23,418 nt of DNA from HyVt-560 sp964577195 (GCA_964577195.1 CAZNYF010000021.1:1-23418); one strand, 5' to 3'. Numbered from the stretch's first letter, positions 1 to 7,222 are shown. Numbers and translations: made by a program. Notes: a model not told the origin generated them from the sequence alone.

Positions 1-2
1 AA

Positions 3-266
3 CAGCGTTTCGAATATAGTCCTGAGTCAACGATTTTTGAACTCGCTGCTGCATACAGCTTTGGCCTTGCGAAAAATCACCCGTTTATAGATGGCAACAA
101 AAGAATTGCGCTAGCTATAGGTGCAGTTTTCCTTGAAATTAATAGTTATACATTAAATGCTTCAGAGCCTGAAACCGTTATTATCTTTGGGCAACTAGCT
201 GCGGGAAATATTACAGAAATAGAATTAGCTGATTGGTTCAGATCGAACTCTATTTTAAACGCCTAG
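3..266 (+). CDS. doc: Doc/Fic-family toxin, C-terminal part (5' end outside window)
   Basis: This open frame enters from the left edge and ends at a TAG, giving the last 87 residues. It contains HPFIDGNKR at about residues 26-34 of the visible part, which is the Fic/Doc active-site signature HPFxxGNKR (His, Asn, Lys and Arg all present). It is followed by a helical tail ending WFRSNSILNA. In the Doc branch of the family (death-on-curing) the protein transfers phosphate to elongation factor Tu; other Fic proteins AMPylate targets. The motif and the compact C-terminus fit the Doc-type toxins of type II toxin-antitoxin pairs. The N-terminal half and any upstream antitoxin lie outside the window, so whether the pair is complete cannot be judged. 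The family call rests on the motif and is solid; the target is inference. Confidence 0.85.
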   Translation, partial: QRFEYSPESTIFELAAAYSFGLAKNHPFIDGNKRIALAIGAVFLEINSYTLNASEPETVIIFGQLAAGNITEIELADWFRSNSILNA

Positions 267-424
267 CATCGTTCAAGCTTACCTACCCGGGGCTATACTT
301 TGAAAGAGGTCGGCGACTATTCGGCTGCCAACCACCTAATAAACCCCTCACACCCAAGAATACCTATTTTCAACACGCATCTTTTGGCCAAAGCATCCGC
401 GCTCAAAAATGCGTGAGGTATAGA

Positions 425-454
425 CAAAAAAAAGCCCGGCTAAGAAGCCGGGCT
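425..454 (-). terminator. Rho-independent terminator of the repeat-protein gene
   Basis: An 8-bp perfect stem (433-440 with 447-454, AGCCCGGC/GCCGGGCT) with a 6-base loop. Read on the minus strand it is followed by a run of eight T. It lies about 80 bases beyond the stop of the minus-strand gene ending at 533. Confidence 0.85.
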
Positions 455-474
455 GAAAAGGTCTTTTTGATTTT

Positions 475-500
475 CCACGTCTGACCTGACGTGGCTTTTT
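475..500 (+). terminator. Probable terminator facing the opposite way (for the doc transcript)
   Basis: A 7-bp perfect stem (CCACGTC 475-481 with GACGTGG 488-494, 6-base loop) followed on the plus strand by CTTTTT. The T-run is on the plus side only, so it would stop transcription arriving from the Doc-type gene. Together with the minus-strand hairpin at 425-454 it insulates the two convergent genes. Confidence 0.6.
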
Positions 501-532
501 GAGGGTATAAAACTGGGCCTAGCTGTTGATGA

Positions 533-2401
533 TCAGATCCCGTTGTTGCTTTGGATGGTGATCGATTGACTGGCTGTGCTTGCGATACCGCCGGCCTGAT
601 TAACAAAGGTGATACCTGAGCCGTTGTTGAAAGAGCCGCTGATAACGTTGCTGGCGACAAAGTTGCCTGCTGCTGCAAGGGTGATTCTATTGTCGCTTGA
701 GACAGTGCTGATATCGCTGACTGCAATGGCTCTGGAGAGGTCGCTTGCGGTGATGACTGAGCCATCTCCGTCAATGGTTGCGACGATATCAGAGAGCAGT
801 GATTCACCGATGCGATTCTCGGGTAGTGCTAGCTCAATCTCTGAGTCTACGCTGGAAAGGTTCCCTGATTGCAGCACTAATGATTGTTGAGCGATGTTTT
901 CCAGCCCGGCATTCTGGTTAACAATGTTGATGGCAGAGGTATTGTTGAAGCTATCCTGAATGCTGTTAATCGCTATATTAACGGGTGCTGTTACGGCAAT
1001 GGCTTTACCGGTAGAGCTGGCTTCCAGCGTGTTGGAGCTAACGGCTTCCGAGAGTCGGTCAGCGAAAGTGATTTGACCACCTTCAGCAATGGTTGCGGTG
1101 CTATTGCCGGAAACAAGCGGTGCTGCGGCGGTCGTCGTTGGAGCTGGCGTGGCGACTTGCGCTGCTGTTGCCGCAAGACTTGAATCTGTCTGTAAGGTAG
1201 CTGACTGCTGAGAAATGGATGCATGACCACCGTCTTGATTGACCAGATAGATCCCCGCAGAATCGGAGTATGAGCCGGTGATGCCATTATTGATCACTGT
1301 AAAGTCATCCGCTGTTGCGGCAGGCGCTGTATTGGTGCCGCTGGTGGCTTTGAGCGAGGCGCGAGCAAATGACTGGTTGGCGACTCCTGCCGAAGTGATG
1401 GCACCAGCATTCACAGAATACAGATTGTCGCGAGTGCTGTTACGAGCGATCGGGTTCGCCACGGGGACAGATTGACCATTGGCCGATTGAATTGAAACTG
1501 CTTGCTGCGCGTTGACTGCTTGAGCAGATGTTTGGCTGGCAGTCACAATCCCGGATGAACGATTGAATGAATCCGTGAACTGATTGTTCAGGTTGCCGGA
1601 TGAGCCAGGATACGAATTATTGTCTGTTGTCGCTTCGAGGATATTGTCAGTCGCTGATTGATTGAGCGTGTCGGCGACGCTGATGTTACCAAAGCCTGCA
1701 ATGGCAAGGCGATTGTTGGAGCTGTTAGTGCCCGGCGCGCCACCGGTTGCGGCTGTGGCACCATTATCCAGACCCAGAGAGGACTGAATATTAACGGATT
1801 GTCCGGTGCTACTGGCATCACCCGTATTTTGATTCAGCGTGTATATGCCGGCTGCATCATTAAACGATCCGCCAGAGGTTCGATTGACCGCAAACGGTGT
1901 TGGGTTGGATGCGGAGAGATCATTGGTAAGAATGCTGGATTCCAAAACAGTTCTTGATTTGGTGCTATTTAAAGTCGCCGCCAGAGCTACTGAGCCACCA
2001 CCGCCAATGCTGACTGCATTGTTGGAATTGAAATTTTCAAGGGTAGCTGCGCTAACCTGGCTGCGTTGAGCAATATTTGATTGAATGGAAACACCAGACT
2101 GGTAATTGGATACGCTACCTGTATCCTGGCTGATAGACGCGACACCTGCGTTGCCGCTGAACGATCCGTCTAATTGATTACTGGCGATTCCTGCAGCCGC
2201 TCTGCCTTCAACGACGGCGTTATTTAAAACGGTTGATTCCAGCGTGCTGACTGATTGGGAGGTGTTGACCTGATGCCCGAGATCAACTTCGCCGCCGCCA
2301 TTAATGGTGATGAGGTTGTTGTTGTTCTCACCTGCTGCAAAAAGTACCGCTGGCGCGCTCACTGAAAGGAGCATTGCTGGAATAATAATTAACTGTTTCA
2401 T
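533..2401 (-). CDS. Large exported repeat protein (~99-residue units, adhesin/matrix-like)
   Basis: A 622-residue protein with a clear signal peptide (KQ, hydrophobic core to about residue 20, likely cut after FAA at 21-23). The rest is low complexity, rich in Asn, Ser, Ala, Gly, Gln and Thr, with no cysteine. It is built from two alternating motifs. Motif A is like INGGGxVxxAxTLNxS...LES, starting near residues 32, 131, 232, 330, 437 and 541. Motif B is like GSFNxxSGIxxVNQNxGxxxxxQQSVxIQS, starting at 79, 178, 277, 376, 483 and 589. The first four B units are spaced exactly 99 residues apart, the later ones 107 and 106. The protein ends just after the last B unit. Gln/Asn-rich repeats with regular spacing recall functional amyloids (FapC or curlin style) or biofilm matrix proteins, but no fap or csg genes are beside it and the family is not certain. 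An AGGG-type ribosome site lies about 7 bases before the ATG. Confidence 0.8.
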   Translation of the reverse strand: MKQLIIIPAMLLSVSAPAVLFAAGENNNNLITINGGGEVDLGHQVNTSQSVSTLESTVLNNAVVEGRAAAGIASNQLDGSFSGNAGVASISQDTGSVSNYQSGVSIQSNIAQRSQVSAATLENFNSNNAVSIGGGGSVALAATLNSTKSRTVLESSILTNDLSASNPTPFAVNRTSGGSFNDAAGIYTLNQNTGDASSTGQSVNIQSSLGLDNGATAATGGAPGTNSSNNRLAIAGFGNISVADTLNQSATDNILEATTDNNSYPGSSGNLNNQFTDSFNRSSGIVTASQTSAQAVNAQQAVSIQSANGQSVPVANPIARNSTRDNLYSVNAGAITSAGVANQSFARASLKATSGTNTAPAATADDFTVINNGITGSYSDSAGIYLVNQDGGHASISQQSATLQTDSSLAATAAQVATPAPTTTAAAPLVSGNSTATIAEGGQITFADRLSEAVSSNTLEASSTGKAIAVTAPVNIAINSIQDSFNNTSAINIVNQNAGLENIAQQSLVLQSGNLSSVDSEIELALPENRIGESLLSDIVATIDGDGSVITASDLSRAIAVSDISTVSSDNRITLAAAGNFVASNVISGSFNNGSGITFVNQAGGIASTASQSITIQSNNGI

Positions 2402-2701
2402 GATAATACCCTGTAAAAATACCGTTTAATTCAAAAAGTGTTTCATCCTTGAGCCATCGGTTTTTAGCCCTGATAGCTGCGTGGGTAACCAAAAAACATC
2501 TGGAACCGAAGCCGTTATAGTCAAACCTGGCTTGCGTGTTTCCAATAGAGTCGGTTTAAACCTGACTCTGGAGTTGGAGGTGGATTTTCCACTCTCTTTT
2601 AGCCTATTTTTCTCCTGTTCCCTATAACAGACAACATCCTGTTCGCCTGGTGTTCATGTCGATGCAATTTGCACCGACGGTCTAAAATTCATACTGCTGG
2701 T
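2402..2701. other. Gene-free 300 bases between the repeat protein and parD
   Basis: No convincing reading frame on either strand. It holds an interrupted palindrome at 2548-2568 (GAGTC, then GGTTTAAACC, then T and GACTC) and a short GTGGA/TCCAC hairpin at about 2580-2592. The promoter of the repeat-protein gene should lie here; I see a TTGACT on the minus strand near 2518 but no good -10 partner. The place directly after parD, where a parE toxin gene would be expected, has only a seven-codon open frame. Confidence 0.5.
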
Positions 2702-2944
2702 TCACATGGCTTTATGGATTTCTTCTAGCAGCTCACCGCGTAGTGATTGCCATTGTTGGCTGTCCATCGTCTCCTGCGTTTCCAGTAATTTTTCAATTTT
2801 TTCCATGCCGTGATGTTTTCGGTCATCCCTAATCAATGAGCGAATAAAGTCACTGGGTGTGCCAAAAAGCTCCTGTGCTGTTCTTTTACGCACGTACTCT
2901 TTCAGCTCTTTGGGTAAGGAGATGCTCATTGTTGCTGTACTCAT
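2702..2944 (-). CDS. parD: ParD-family antitoxin (ribbon-helix-helix), apparently without toxin
   Basis: An 80-residue protein starting MSTATMSISLPKELKEYV, followed by a GTPSDFIRSLIRDD-type stretch at about residues 28-41. This is the CC2985/ParD family pattern: an N-terminal beta strand (SISLP) that pairs in a ribbon-helix-helix dimer to bind the operator, and an acidic, amphipathic C-terminal tail (about 47-80, ending LLEEIHKAM) that normally wraps the ParE toxin. A GAGG ribosome site sits 7 bases before the ATG. In intact loci parE follows directly or overlaps the parD stop; here the following 300 bases carry no ParE-like frame, so this looks like an orphan antitoxin or the remnant of a pair. 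It might still act as a DNA-binding repressor. The family call is firm; the solitary status is seen in the sequence. Confidence 0.85.
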   Translation of the reverse strand: MSTATMSISLPKELKEYVRKRTAQELFGTPSDFIRSLIRDDRKHHGMEKIEKLLETQETMDSQQWQSLRGELLEEIHKAM

Positions 2945-3847
2945 GGTCTTGCCTCGTAAGTAATTAATTCATGGTCAGGCGGAATCTCGTTCGCTTGATC
3001 TACTGTCGTAAAGCTATTGTTTTGAACTGCTCTCTCAACCGACGAGAGCAGTATGCACGAGTTAGTAATAAATCACAAATAATCGTAATTATTAACAAAT
3101 TTAGATAGTGATGCAGAATGGGTTTACCAACATAGATGGATGTTTTCTGAAATCAATTTTTGTTTTCAAGTGAATGACTTAACGAAATAAATTCGGTTTA
3201 ATTGTCTGTGAGCCGAGAATGTTTCCGAGATGAATAAACGCGTTCTCTGGCACGGCAAGGTATTGCCGTTTGCGCCGTGTTAGAAGGGTTTATGACGTCT
3301 GAGAGGTGTTAATTGAGGTCTGGCGGTTTCCAGGTTGAAATATGGGAAGGAATATTGAGAAGAGCGGCGGGGGTTGTTCATGGGTGGTGAGTCCTTGTAA
3401 GTGGTGGTGGCAAGATGGTTCATCCATGTGCCATGGTGTTCTATGGGGTGTATTGGGTTCGTTGGCGTTACTGCAGCAAGAATAGTGCCTAAATATTGCT
3501 AATAAATAACAAGCTATTGATTATTAAAGGGAATATTCTGTTGTTTGCTCAGAGTAGGCCGCCGGAGAGGGCTGCTATGTGTATTGACTGGTTAACAGAA
3601 AAGTGTGATGAAGTTAACAATTTATTATAAATCAGTAGCTTGCTACAGGTTTTGACATGTAACTAATAGTTAACAGGGTATCGTTAGATGAGACGCCCTA
3701 TAGGCTTTACAGAGAGATTTCAAAGAGATGCTGCGGCTGCTCTGGCGGATGGCTGAGTATTAACCATGTGTTACCTGAATTTTAGGCAAAAAAAAGCGCA
3801 CCGTTTCCGGAGCGCTTTCAGGTTCGAACAGTTTCTTGGTCGTTTGA
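2945..3847. other. 900-base gene-free stretch
   Basis: I find no supportable protein gene on either strand. Structures seen: an 8-bp inverted repeat CTGCTCTC/GAGAGCAG (3027-3034 with 3044-3051), about 85 bases before parD and possibly its operator; two overlapping, mutually exclusive stems at 3251-3279; a G-rich, T-rich stretch at about 3360-3460; and three exact copies of GTTAACA at 3591, 3613 and 3669. A TTGACA at 3652-3657 is a possible -35 with no good -10. The cytochrome terminator lies at its right end. Confidence 0.5.
3788..3818 (-). terminator. Rho-independent terminator of the diheme cytochrome gene
   Basis: On the minus strand AAAGCGC (3818-3812) pairs with GCGCTTT (3799-3793), continued after a one-base mismatch by CCG/CGG and capped by a GAAA tetraloop, then a run of T. 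The strong stem, stable loop and T-tract lie about 30 bases after the cytochrome stop codon. Confidence 0.9.
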
Positions 3848-4900
3848 CTACTGAGCTTCAGCCGCCATAAACGCAACAGCTGCCTGAATGTCCTCAGTGC
3901 TCAAATCCAGTCGACCACCCTTGGGAGGCATGCCACCTTTACCGGTGAGTGCAATCTGAACCATTGTATCCATACCCGATGCGATTCGAGATACCCAAGC
4001 AGGTTTGTCGCCTAATTTAGGTGCGCCAGCAACGCCGCTATCATGGCAAGCAAAGCAAGCTGTTTTGTAGATGCTCTTACCTTTATCCAGGTTACCTGAG
4101 GCGACAGCGACTTTAGGTGCTGTAGCGACTGGTGCTGAAGATACGGGGGCAGGAGTTGCTACCGGAGCTACTGCAGTTTTTGGTGCCTGTCCAGTGATGG
4201 CATTGATGGCGCTAGAGGCTGCACCAGTTACGACTGCTGTTGCCGCTGCCGCTGTTGCGGTAACGGCTGTTGTTGCACTACTGGCAGCGTGCGTTACTGT
4301 TTCTGTGATAGCTGGCGCGGTGACTGACGGAGCAGTTGCGATGGCTGCGACGGGAGCAACTGTTGTTGTCGCTGCAGGAGCGGCGGCTGCTGAATTTGAA
4401 TCTTCACTTGCTGCACTCAGATCGGGTGCATCCAGGCCAGACTCTTTGAGTATATAGGCAACAACTTTTTTCATTTCCATATCGGTTAAAGAAGCATCTC
4501 CGCCTTTGGGCGGCATCGCGCCTAAGCCTACTGTTCCCGAGGTAACCATGGCATCGAACCCACCGGCGAGACGAGATTGCCAGTCTGAGGCTGTACCTAG
4601 TTTGGGTGCGTCGAGTACTCCTGTTTTATGGCAGGTTGCACAGACAGTGTCGTAAATTTCTTTGCCGGAGCGGACAATGGGTTTAGCCGAAGGATCAAAT
4701 GTTTCCACACTACCGACTTTCATAAGGCGTTCTTTAACCTGTGCGGTGTGCTGTTGCTGGTAAGCGTCGGTGCTTTTTACGGTATTCTCGCTGGCTTTTG
4801 AAAGCAGGTTGGCGACCATAAAAACAATCACGGTAATTATGACCAAAACCCCCATAACAATAAGGATGGTACTAACAAGGCTTTTATCTTCGGTATTCAC
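3848..4900 (-). CDS. Membrane-anchored diheme cytochrome c5-type protein
   Basis: A 350-residue protein that would carry electrons in the periplasm. Residues about 9-33 form one transmembrane anchor without a clear cleavage site. Two cytochrome c5-like domains follow. The first has the haem motif CATCH at 87-91 and its distal methionine in MPPKGG at 129-134. The second has CFACH at 282-286 and MPPKGG at 324-329. The two domains are similar (APKLG, W-x-SR-(L/I)-A-x-G-x-D-x-M), so they arose by duplication. They are joined by an Ala/Pro/Val/Thr-rich linker of about 110 residues (160-268), likely flexible. The start is GTG, chosen because AGGAG lies 5 bases before it and no ATG fits. The partner oxidase or reductase is not in the window. 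Tethered c5 proteins of this sort commonly feed terminal oxidases; that role is inference. Confidence 0.9.
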   Translation of the reverse strand: MNTEDKSLVSTILIVMGVLVIITVIVFMVANLLSKASENTVKSTDAYQQQHTAQVKERLMKVGSVETFDPSAKPIVRSGKEIYDTVCATCHKTGVLDAPKLGTASDWQSRLAGGFDAMVTSGTVGLGAMPPKGGDASLTDMEMKKVVAYILKESGLDAPDLSAASEDSNSAAAAPAATTTVAPVAAIATAPSVTAPAITETVTHAASSATTAVTATAAAATAVVTGAASSAINAITGQAPKTAVAPVATPAPVSSAPVATAPKVAVASGNLDKGKSIYKTACFACHDSGVAGAPKLGDKPAWVSRIASGMDTMVQIALTGKGGMPPKGGRLDLSTEDIQAAVAFMAAEAQ

Positions 4901-5100
4901 GTGTTCTCCTCACATAAAGTTGTACTACATTAAGACAACAGGCTAATCAGCTTTTAAGTCAATTGCTGTCAGTGAATGCCTGTCAAATGATTAAACCGGA
5001 GGAGAATACAATATTCATGCTCACAGCGCATCGAAAATCCGGTTGCATCCTGAATCTTGTTCAAAGATACTGCAGATCTCACTCAATTCGGAGCAAAAGT

Positions 5101-5355
5101 ATGCCTACCTGGTCCTTGATCGTATGGTTAGTTATTGGTGGTGTTGCCGGTCTGGTAGCGCGAAATTTTCTAGGTGGAACCCCGCCATTTGGCAAAGTCG
5201 GCGATATTGTACTGGGTATTGCTGGCGCGGTGGTTGGTGGCATGGTTGTCGCAACGATGGTGCCCGGTTCTACCGGTGGATTGCTCATCACCATCATCAC
5301 TGCTTTGCTTGGTGCGCTAGCGCTAATCTGGCTCTCAAAACTCATTAAAAAATAG
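5101..5355 (+). CDS. GlsB/YeaQ/YmgE-family small membrane protein
   Basis: An 84-residue, very hydrophobic, glycine-rich protein with three predicted membrane helices (about 5-21, 33-53 and 59-78), typical of the transglycosylase-associated/GlsB family, which is usually 80-85 residues. The N-terminus (SLIVWLVIGGVAGLVAR) and the central GDIVLGIAGAVVGG match the family pattern. In other bacteria members are linked to envelope or general stress; the biochemical activity is unknown. I chose the ATG at 5101 because GGAG lies 7 bases upstream and the protein then has the family length. A longer in-frame start at 4963 would add 46 hydrophilic residues and has no family support. The next gene starts only 9 bases after the stop, so the two are very likely cotranscribed. 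Confidence 0.9.
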   Translation: MPTWSLIVWLVIGGVAGLVARNFLGGTPPFGKVGDIVLGIAGAVVGGMVVATMVPGSTGGLLITIITALLGALALIWLSKLIKK

Positions 5356-5364
5356 GGAGCGAGC

Positions 5365-5916
5365 ATGTCTACAGAGCAAGAATCAGATGGCGGGTTTTTC
5401 AAAAAGCTGGGAGAAATCCTTAATGCCCCATTGCCCGGAACCAATCCGGTCAAAGCCAAAACACCAGGCGAAGATACAGATGATGAAAATTCTTTGTTGC
5501 AACAAATTAAAGATATTCTGAACGCTCCGCTGCCCGGTACCCAACCTGTTGGATCCGAAGACGCATCTTCGGATGGCTCGGATGAAGATCTTGGTGAAAA
5601 CTGGTGGGAAAGAGATTGGCAAGCCTTCCAGACGCATCAGGAAAAGGAACGTCAGGGTTTAGGACTAAAACAACGTAAAGATCAGGAACGATTTGCGCAG
5701 TATCAAGAGCAGGAAAAAACGCATTTTGATAAGCACCAGCTTGCCTTGTTTGATCAGTTCAAGCAGCAACAACAATACAAAATGAACCTGTGGAAAAAGA
5801 AAATCGAGCAAATGTCCTCAGGCCAACAAGCACCACCTCAGCCGTGGGGTTCTGCACCGCCGCCACCTCCACCCCCACCGGGTGCGCCGATGCCTCCGTG
5901 GATGAGAAGAAAATAA
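5365..5916 (+). CDS. Unknown protein: paired ILNAPLPGT motifs, coiled coil, polyproline tail
   Basis: 183 residues with no signal peptide or membrane helix; not recognised. Three visible parts. Residues 10-62 carry two copies of a short motif, KKLGEILNAPLPGTNPV (14-29) and QIKDILNAPLPGTQPV (47-62), separated by an acidic stretch. Residues about 80-150 are rich in Gln, Glu and Lys and likely form a helix or coiled coil, beginning with NWWERDWQ. The C-terminus has a run of eight prolines and ends GAPMPPWMRRK. It is preceded by a GGGAGCG ribosome site and follows the glsB-like gene after 9 bases, so the protein probably works with or near that membrane protein. The repeated LNAPLPGT could be a peptide docking motif; this is inference. 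Confidence 0.85.
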   Translation: MSTEQESDGGFFKKLGEILNAPLPGTNPVKAKTPGEDTDDENSLLQQIKDILNAPLPGTQPVGSEDASSDGSDEDLGENWWERDWQAFQTHQEKERQGLGLKQRKDQERFAQYQEQEKTHFDKHQLALFDQFKQQQQYKMNLWKKKIEQMSSGQQAPPQPWGSAPPPPPPPPGAPMPPWMRRK

Positions 5917-5940
5917 GTTAGTACTTTATTCCGGCTGAAG

Positions 5941-5969
5941 TTAACTTATCTGGCTAACGCTCATAAATT
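5941..5969 (+). promoter_or_regulatory. Possible sigma-70 promoter of tRNA-Arg
   Basis: TTAACT (5941-5946), a 17-base spacer, then TAAATT (5964-5969), about 19 bases before the tRNA and followed by a C-rich stretch. Spacing and position fit, but the boxes are only moderately like the consensus; GATAGA just downstream is an alternative -10. Confidence 0.4.
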
Positions 5970-5987
5970 TGATAGACTCCTCCCCAA

Positions 5988-6064
5988 GCGCCTGTAGCTC
6001 AGCTGGATAGAGTACCGCCCTCCGAAGGCGGGGGTCACAGGTTCGACTCCTGTCAGGCGCGCCA
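5988..6064 (+). tRNA. tRNA-Arg (anticodon CCG)
   Basis: A 77-base cloverleaf. The acceptor stem GCGCCTG (5988-5994) pairs perfectly with CAGGCGC (6054-6060), then discriminator G and encoded CCA. The D arm is GCTC/GAGT. The anticodon stem is CCGCC/GGCGG with loop CTCCGAA, giving anticodon CCG at 6022-6024, which reads the arginine codon CGG. The T arm is ACAGG-TTCGACT-CCTGT. No integrase gene or duplicated tRNA 3' end is visible nearby, so there is no sign that it serves as an attachment site here. Confidence 0.97.
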
Positions 6065-6175
6065 AATTCATAATAAAATCAATATCTTACATTTATTTCT
6101 GCGTTCTCTATTTCGCCCATGACTGAGGCGCTCAAGCTACCTCTGCATATTAATGTATTCCTGATTAACGGAAAC

Positions 6176-6210
6176 AAAAAAGCCAGAGAAGTTTCCTCCT
6201 TTGGCTTTTT
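6176..6210. terminator. Bidirectional terminator between tRNA-Arg and the DUF481 gene
   Basis: AAAAAGCCA (6176-6184) pairs with TGGCTTTTT (6202-6210), with weaker internal pairing GAG/CTC. It has A-tract and T-tract on both sides, so it can stop transcription from both convergent genes. It lies 19 bases after the stop of the minus-strand gene. Confidence 0.8.
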
Positions 6211-6229
6211 ATCCGCAGTCTGCTACAAA

Positions 6230-6940
6230 TTAGAACCCATAAACCAGCGCTATTGCTGTCGTAGAATCCGTTTTCTCTTTGCCAGTGGGAGCATCAGTAT
6301 TGTGTTTGGCGATATAGGATGCTTCGAGCGAGAAATTACCCGCTAATTTGGCTTTAATCGCAGATTTTGAGTCAATAGAGGTATTTGAAGTACCGGATAT
6401 TGCGATAATATCCTGAGTAAATATCACGCCCTCATTGAATTTGTGTTGATAGAATAAGGCGCCACGCCCGACCGTCTCATTCTCCTCTGTCCCATCGGTA
6501 AATTCAGTCAGACGTTGACCAACACCAATTTCAACATCCAGTGTGTCATTGGTCGTGTCTAGTACTTTTCGTCCATAACCAGTCGAACCGGTTAACTGGT
6601 TATCAAAACCACTGAACTTGTCTTCATCGTAACGAAACTCACCCCATATATAAGAGTAAGAGGTTAATTTGTAGTCCGCTTTATACCCAAGGGCAAACCG
6701 ATCCGCAGTCGTTAGATTGGTGCTTTCTGCTTTTAAGGCGAGGGCAAAGAAATTGTGCCGCCATTGTTCATTTTCATTCCTGACTTTAACGTCAGCATGA
6801 ATATTCTGTGTGTCACTATTCCCTGCTGTGATTATAGCGCCAACAGCGGCATTACCACTCCATCCATAGACGGGTTCATCAGCTGCGACTGCTGCGCAAG
6901 ATGCAGTTGTAATAGCAACAGCGATCAATGTTTTTTTCAT
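6230..6940 (-). CDS. DUF481-family outer membrane beta-barrel protein (YdiY-like)
   Basis: 236 residues. A signal peptide (MKKTLIAVAITTASCAAVAA, cut about residue 20) precedes a mature part of alternating hydrophobic strands ending with a C-terminal phenylalanine (ALVYGF), the usual insertion signal of outer membrane barrels. Near the N-terminus GWSGNAAVGAIITAGNSDTQ matches the DUF481/YdiY pattern (W-x-G-x-x-x-x-G-x-x-x-x-x-G-N-S-x-T), and the length is usual for that family. Members in other bacteria have been called salt-stress-induced outer membrane proteins; the substrate, if any, is not known. A GGGAG ribosome site lies 7 bases before the ATG. It is a single-gene unit with its own promoter and a shared terminator. 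The start is firm; the family is likely; the function is open. Confidence 0.88.
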   Translation of the reverse strand: MKKTLIAVAITTASCAAVAADEPVYGWSGNAAVGAIITAGNSDTQNIHADVKVRNENEQWRHNFFALALKAESTNLTTADRFALGYKADYKLTSYSYIWGEFRYDEDKFSGFDNQLTGSTGYGRKVLDTTNDTLDVEIGVGQRLTEFTDGTEENETVGRGALFYQHKFNEGVIFTQDIIAISGTSNTSIDSKSAIKAKLAGNFSLEASYIAKHNTDAPTGKEKTDSTTAIALVYGF

Positions 6941-6989
6941 CTCTATCTCCCTTAAAAATAACGAAGAATAGAAATTCCACAGCGATATT

Positions 6990-7017
6990 TCTTTATATCA
7001 GATCACGCTTTAGTCAA
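6990..7017 (-). promoter_or_regulatory. Possible promoter of the DUF481 gene
   Basis: On the minus strand TTGACT (7017-7012), a 16-base spacer, then TAAAGA (6995-6990), about 50 bases before the start codon. An overlapping alternative uses TTGCAA with TGATAT at 17 bases. Confidence 0.4.
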
Positions 7018-7048
7018 TTGCAATGATTTGTATCCTGAGTTTACAGTT

Positions 7049-7148
7049 NNNNNNNNNNNNNNNNNNNNNNNNNNNNNNNNNNNNNNNNNNNNNNNNNNNN
7101 NNNNNNNNNNNNNNNNNNNNNNNNNNNNNNNNNNNNNNNNNNNNNNNN
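7049..7148. other. Assembly gap (100 N)
   Basis: Exactly 100 N, the usual placeholder for a scaffold join of unknown length. The sequence between the DUF481 promoter and the Gly-rich gene is therefore incomplete, and genes may be missing. Right of the gap a short open frame (7149-7224) could be the end of a lost gene, but it is too short to support. Confidence 0.95.
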
Positions 7149-7216
7149 TGCCTGAATGCGTGCCGGGATTAAAATCCGTAGTTAAGGCGTTAAAGCAAGG
7201 ATTAATGCGGGTGTCC

Positions 7217-7222
7217 TATACT
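7217..7222 (+). promoter_or_regulatory. Possible -10 box of the Gly-rich gene
   Basis: TATACT lies about 58 bases before the start codon. No good -35 is found at 16-18 bases; TTAAAG (7190-7195) is 21 bases away, so an activator or another sigma factor may be needed. Confidence 0.3.

Noticed and set aside
403..2069. Several other frames across the repeat-protein gene
   Set aside because: They are shadows in other frames, caused by its repetitive, stop-poor sequence.
533..2401. Naming the repeat protein FapC or a curlin
   Set aside because: Repeat style is similar, but there is no CxxC tail, no fap or csg neighbours, and the unit length differs.
2402..2701. A degraded parE toxin after parD
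   Set aside because: No ParE-like residues recognisable on the minus strand in any frame.
3241..3290. A cyclic-di-GMP (GEMM) riboswitch
   Set aside because: Stems are present but the conserved GEMM core sequences are not.
4963..5100. N-terminal extension of the GlsB-like protein
   Set aside because: It adds 46 hydrophilic residues not found in the family; the ATG at 5101 has a proper ribosome site.
5988..6064. tRNA-Arg as an integration site for a genomic island
   Set aside because: No integrase and no repeat of the tRNA 3' end is seen within the window.
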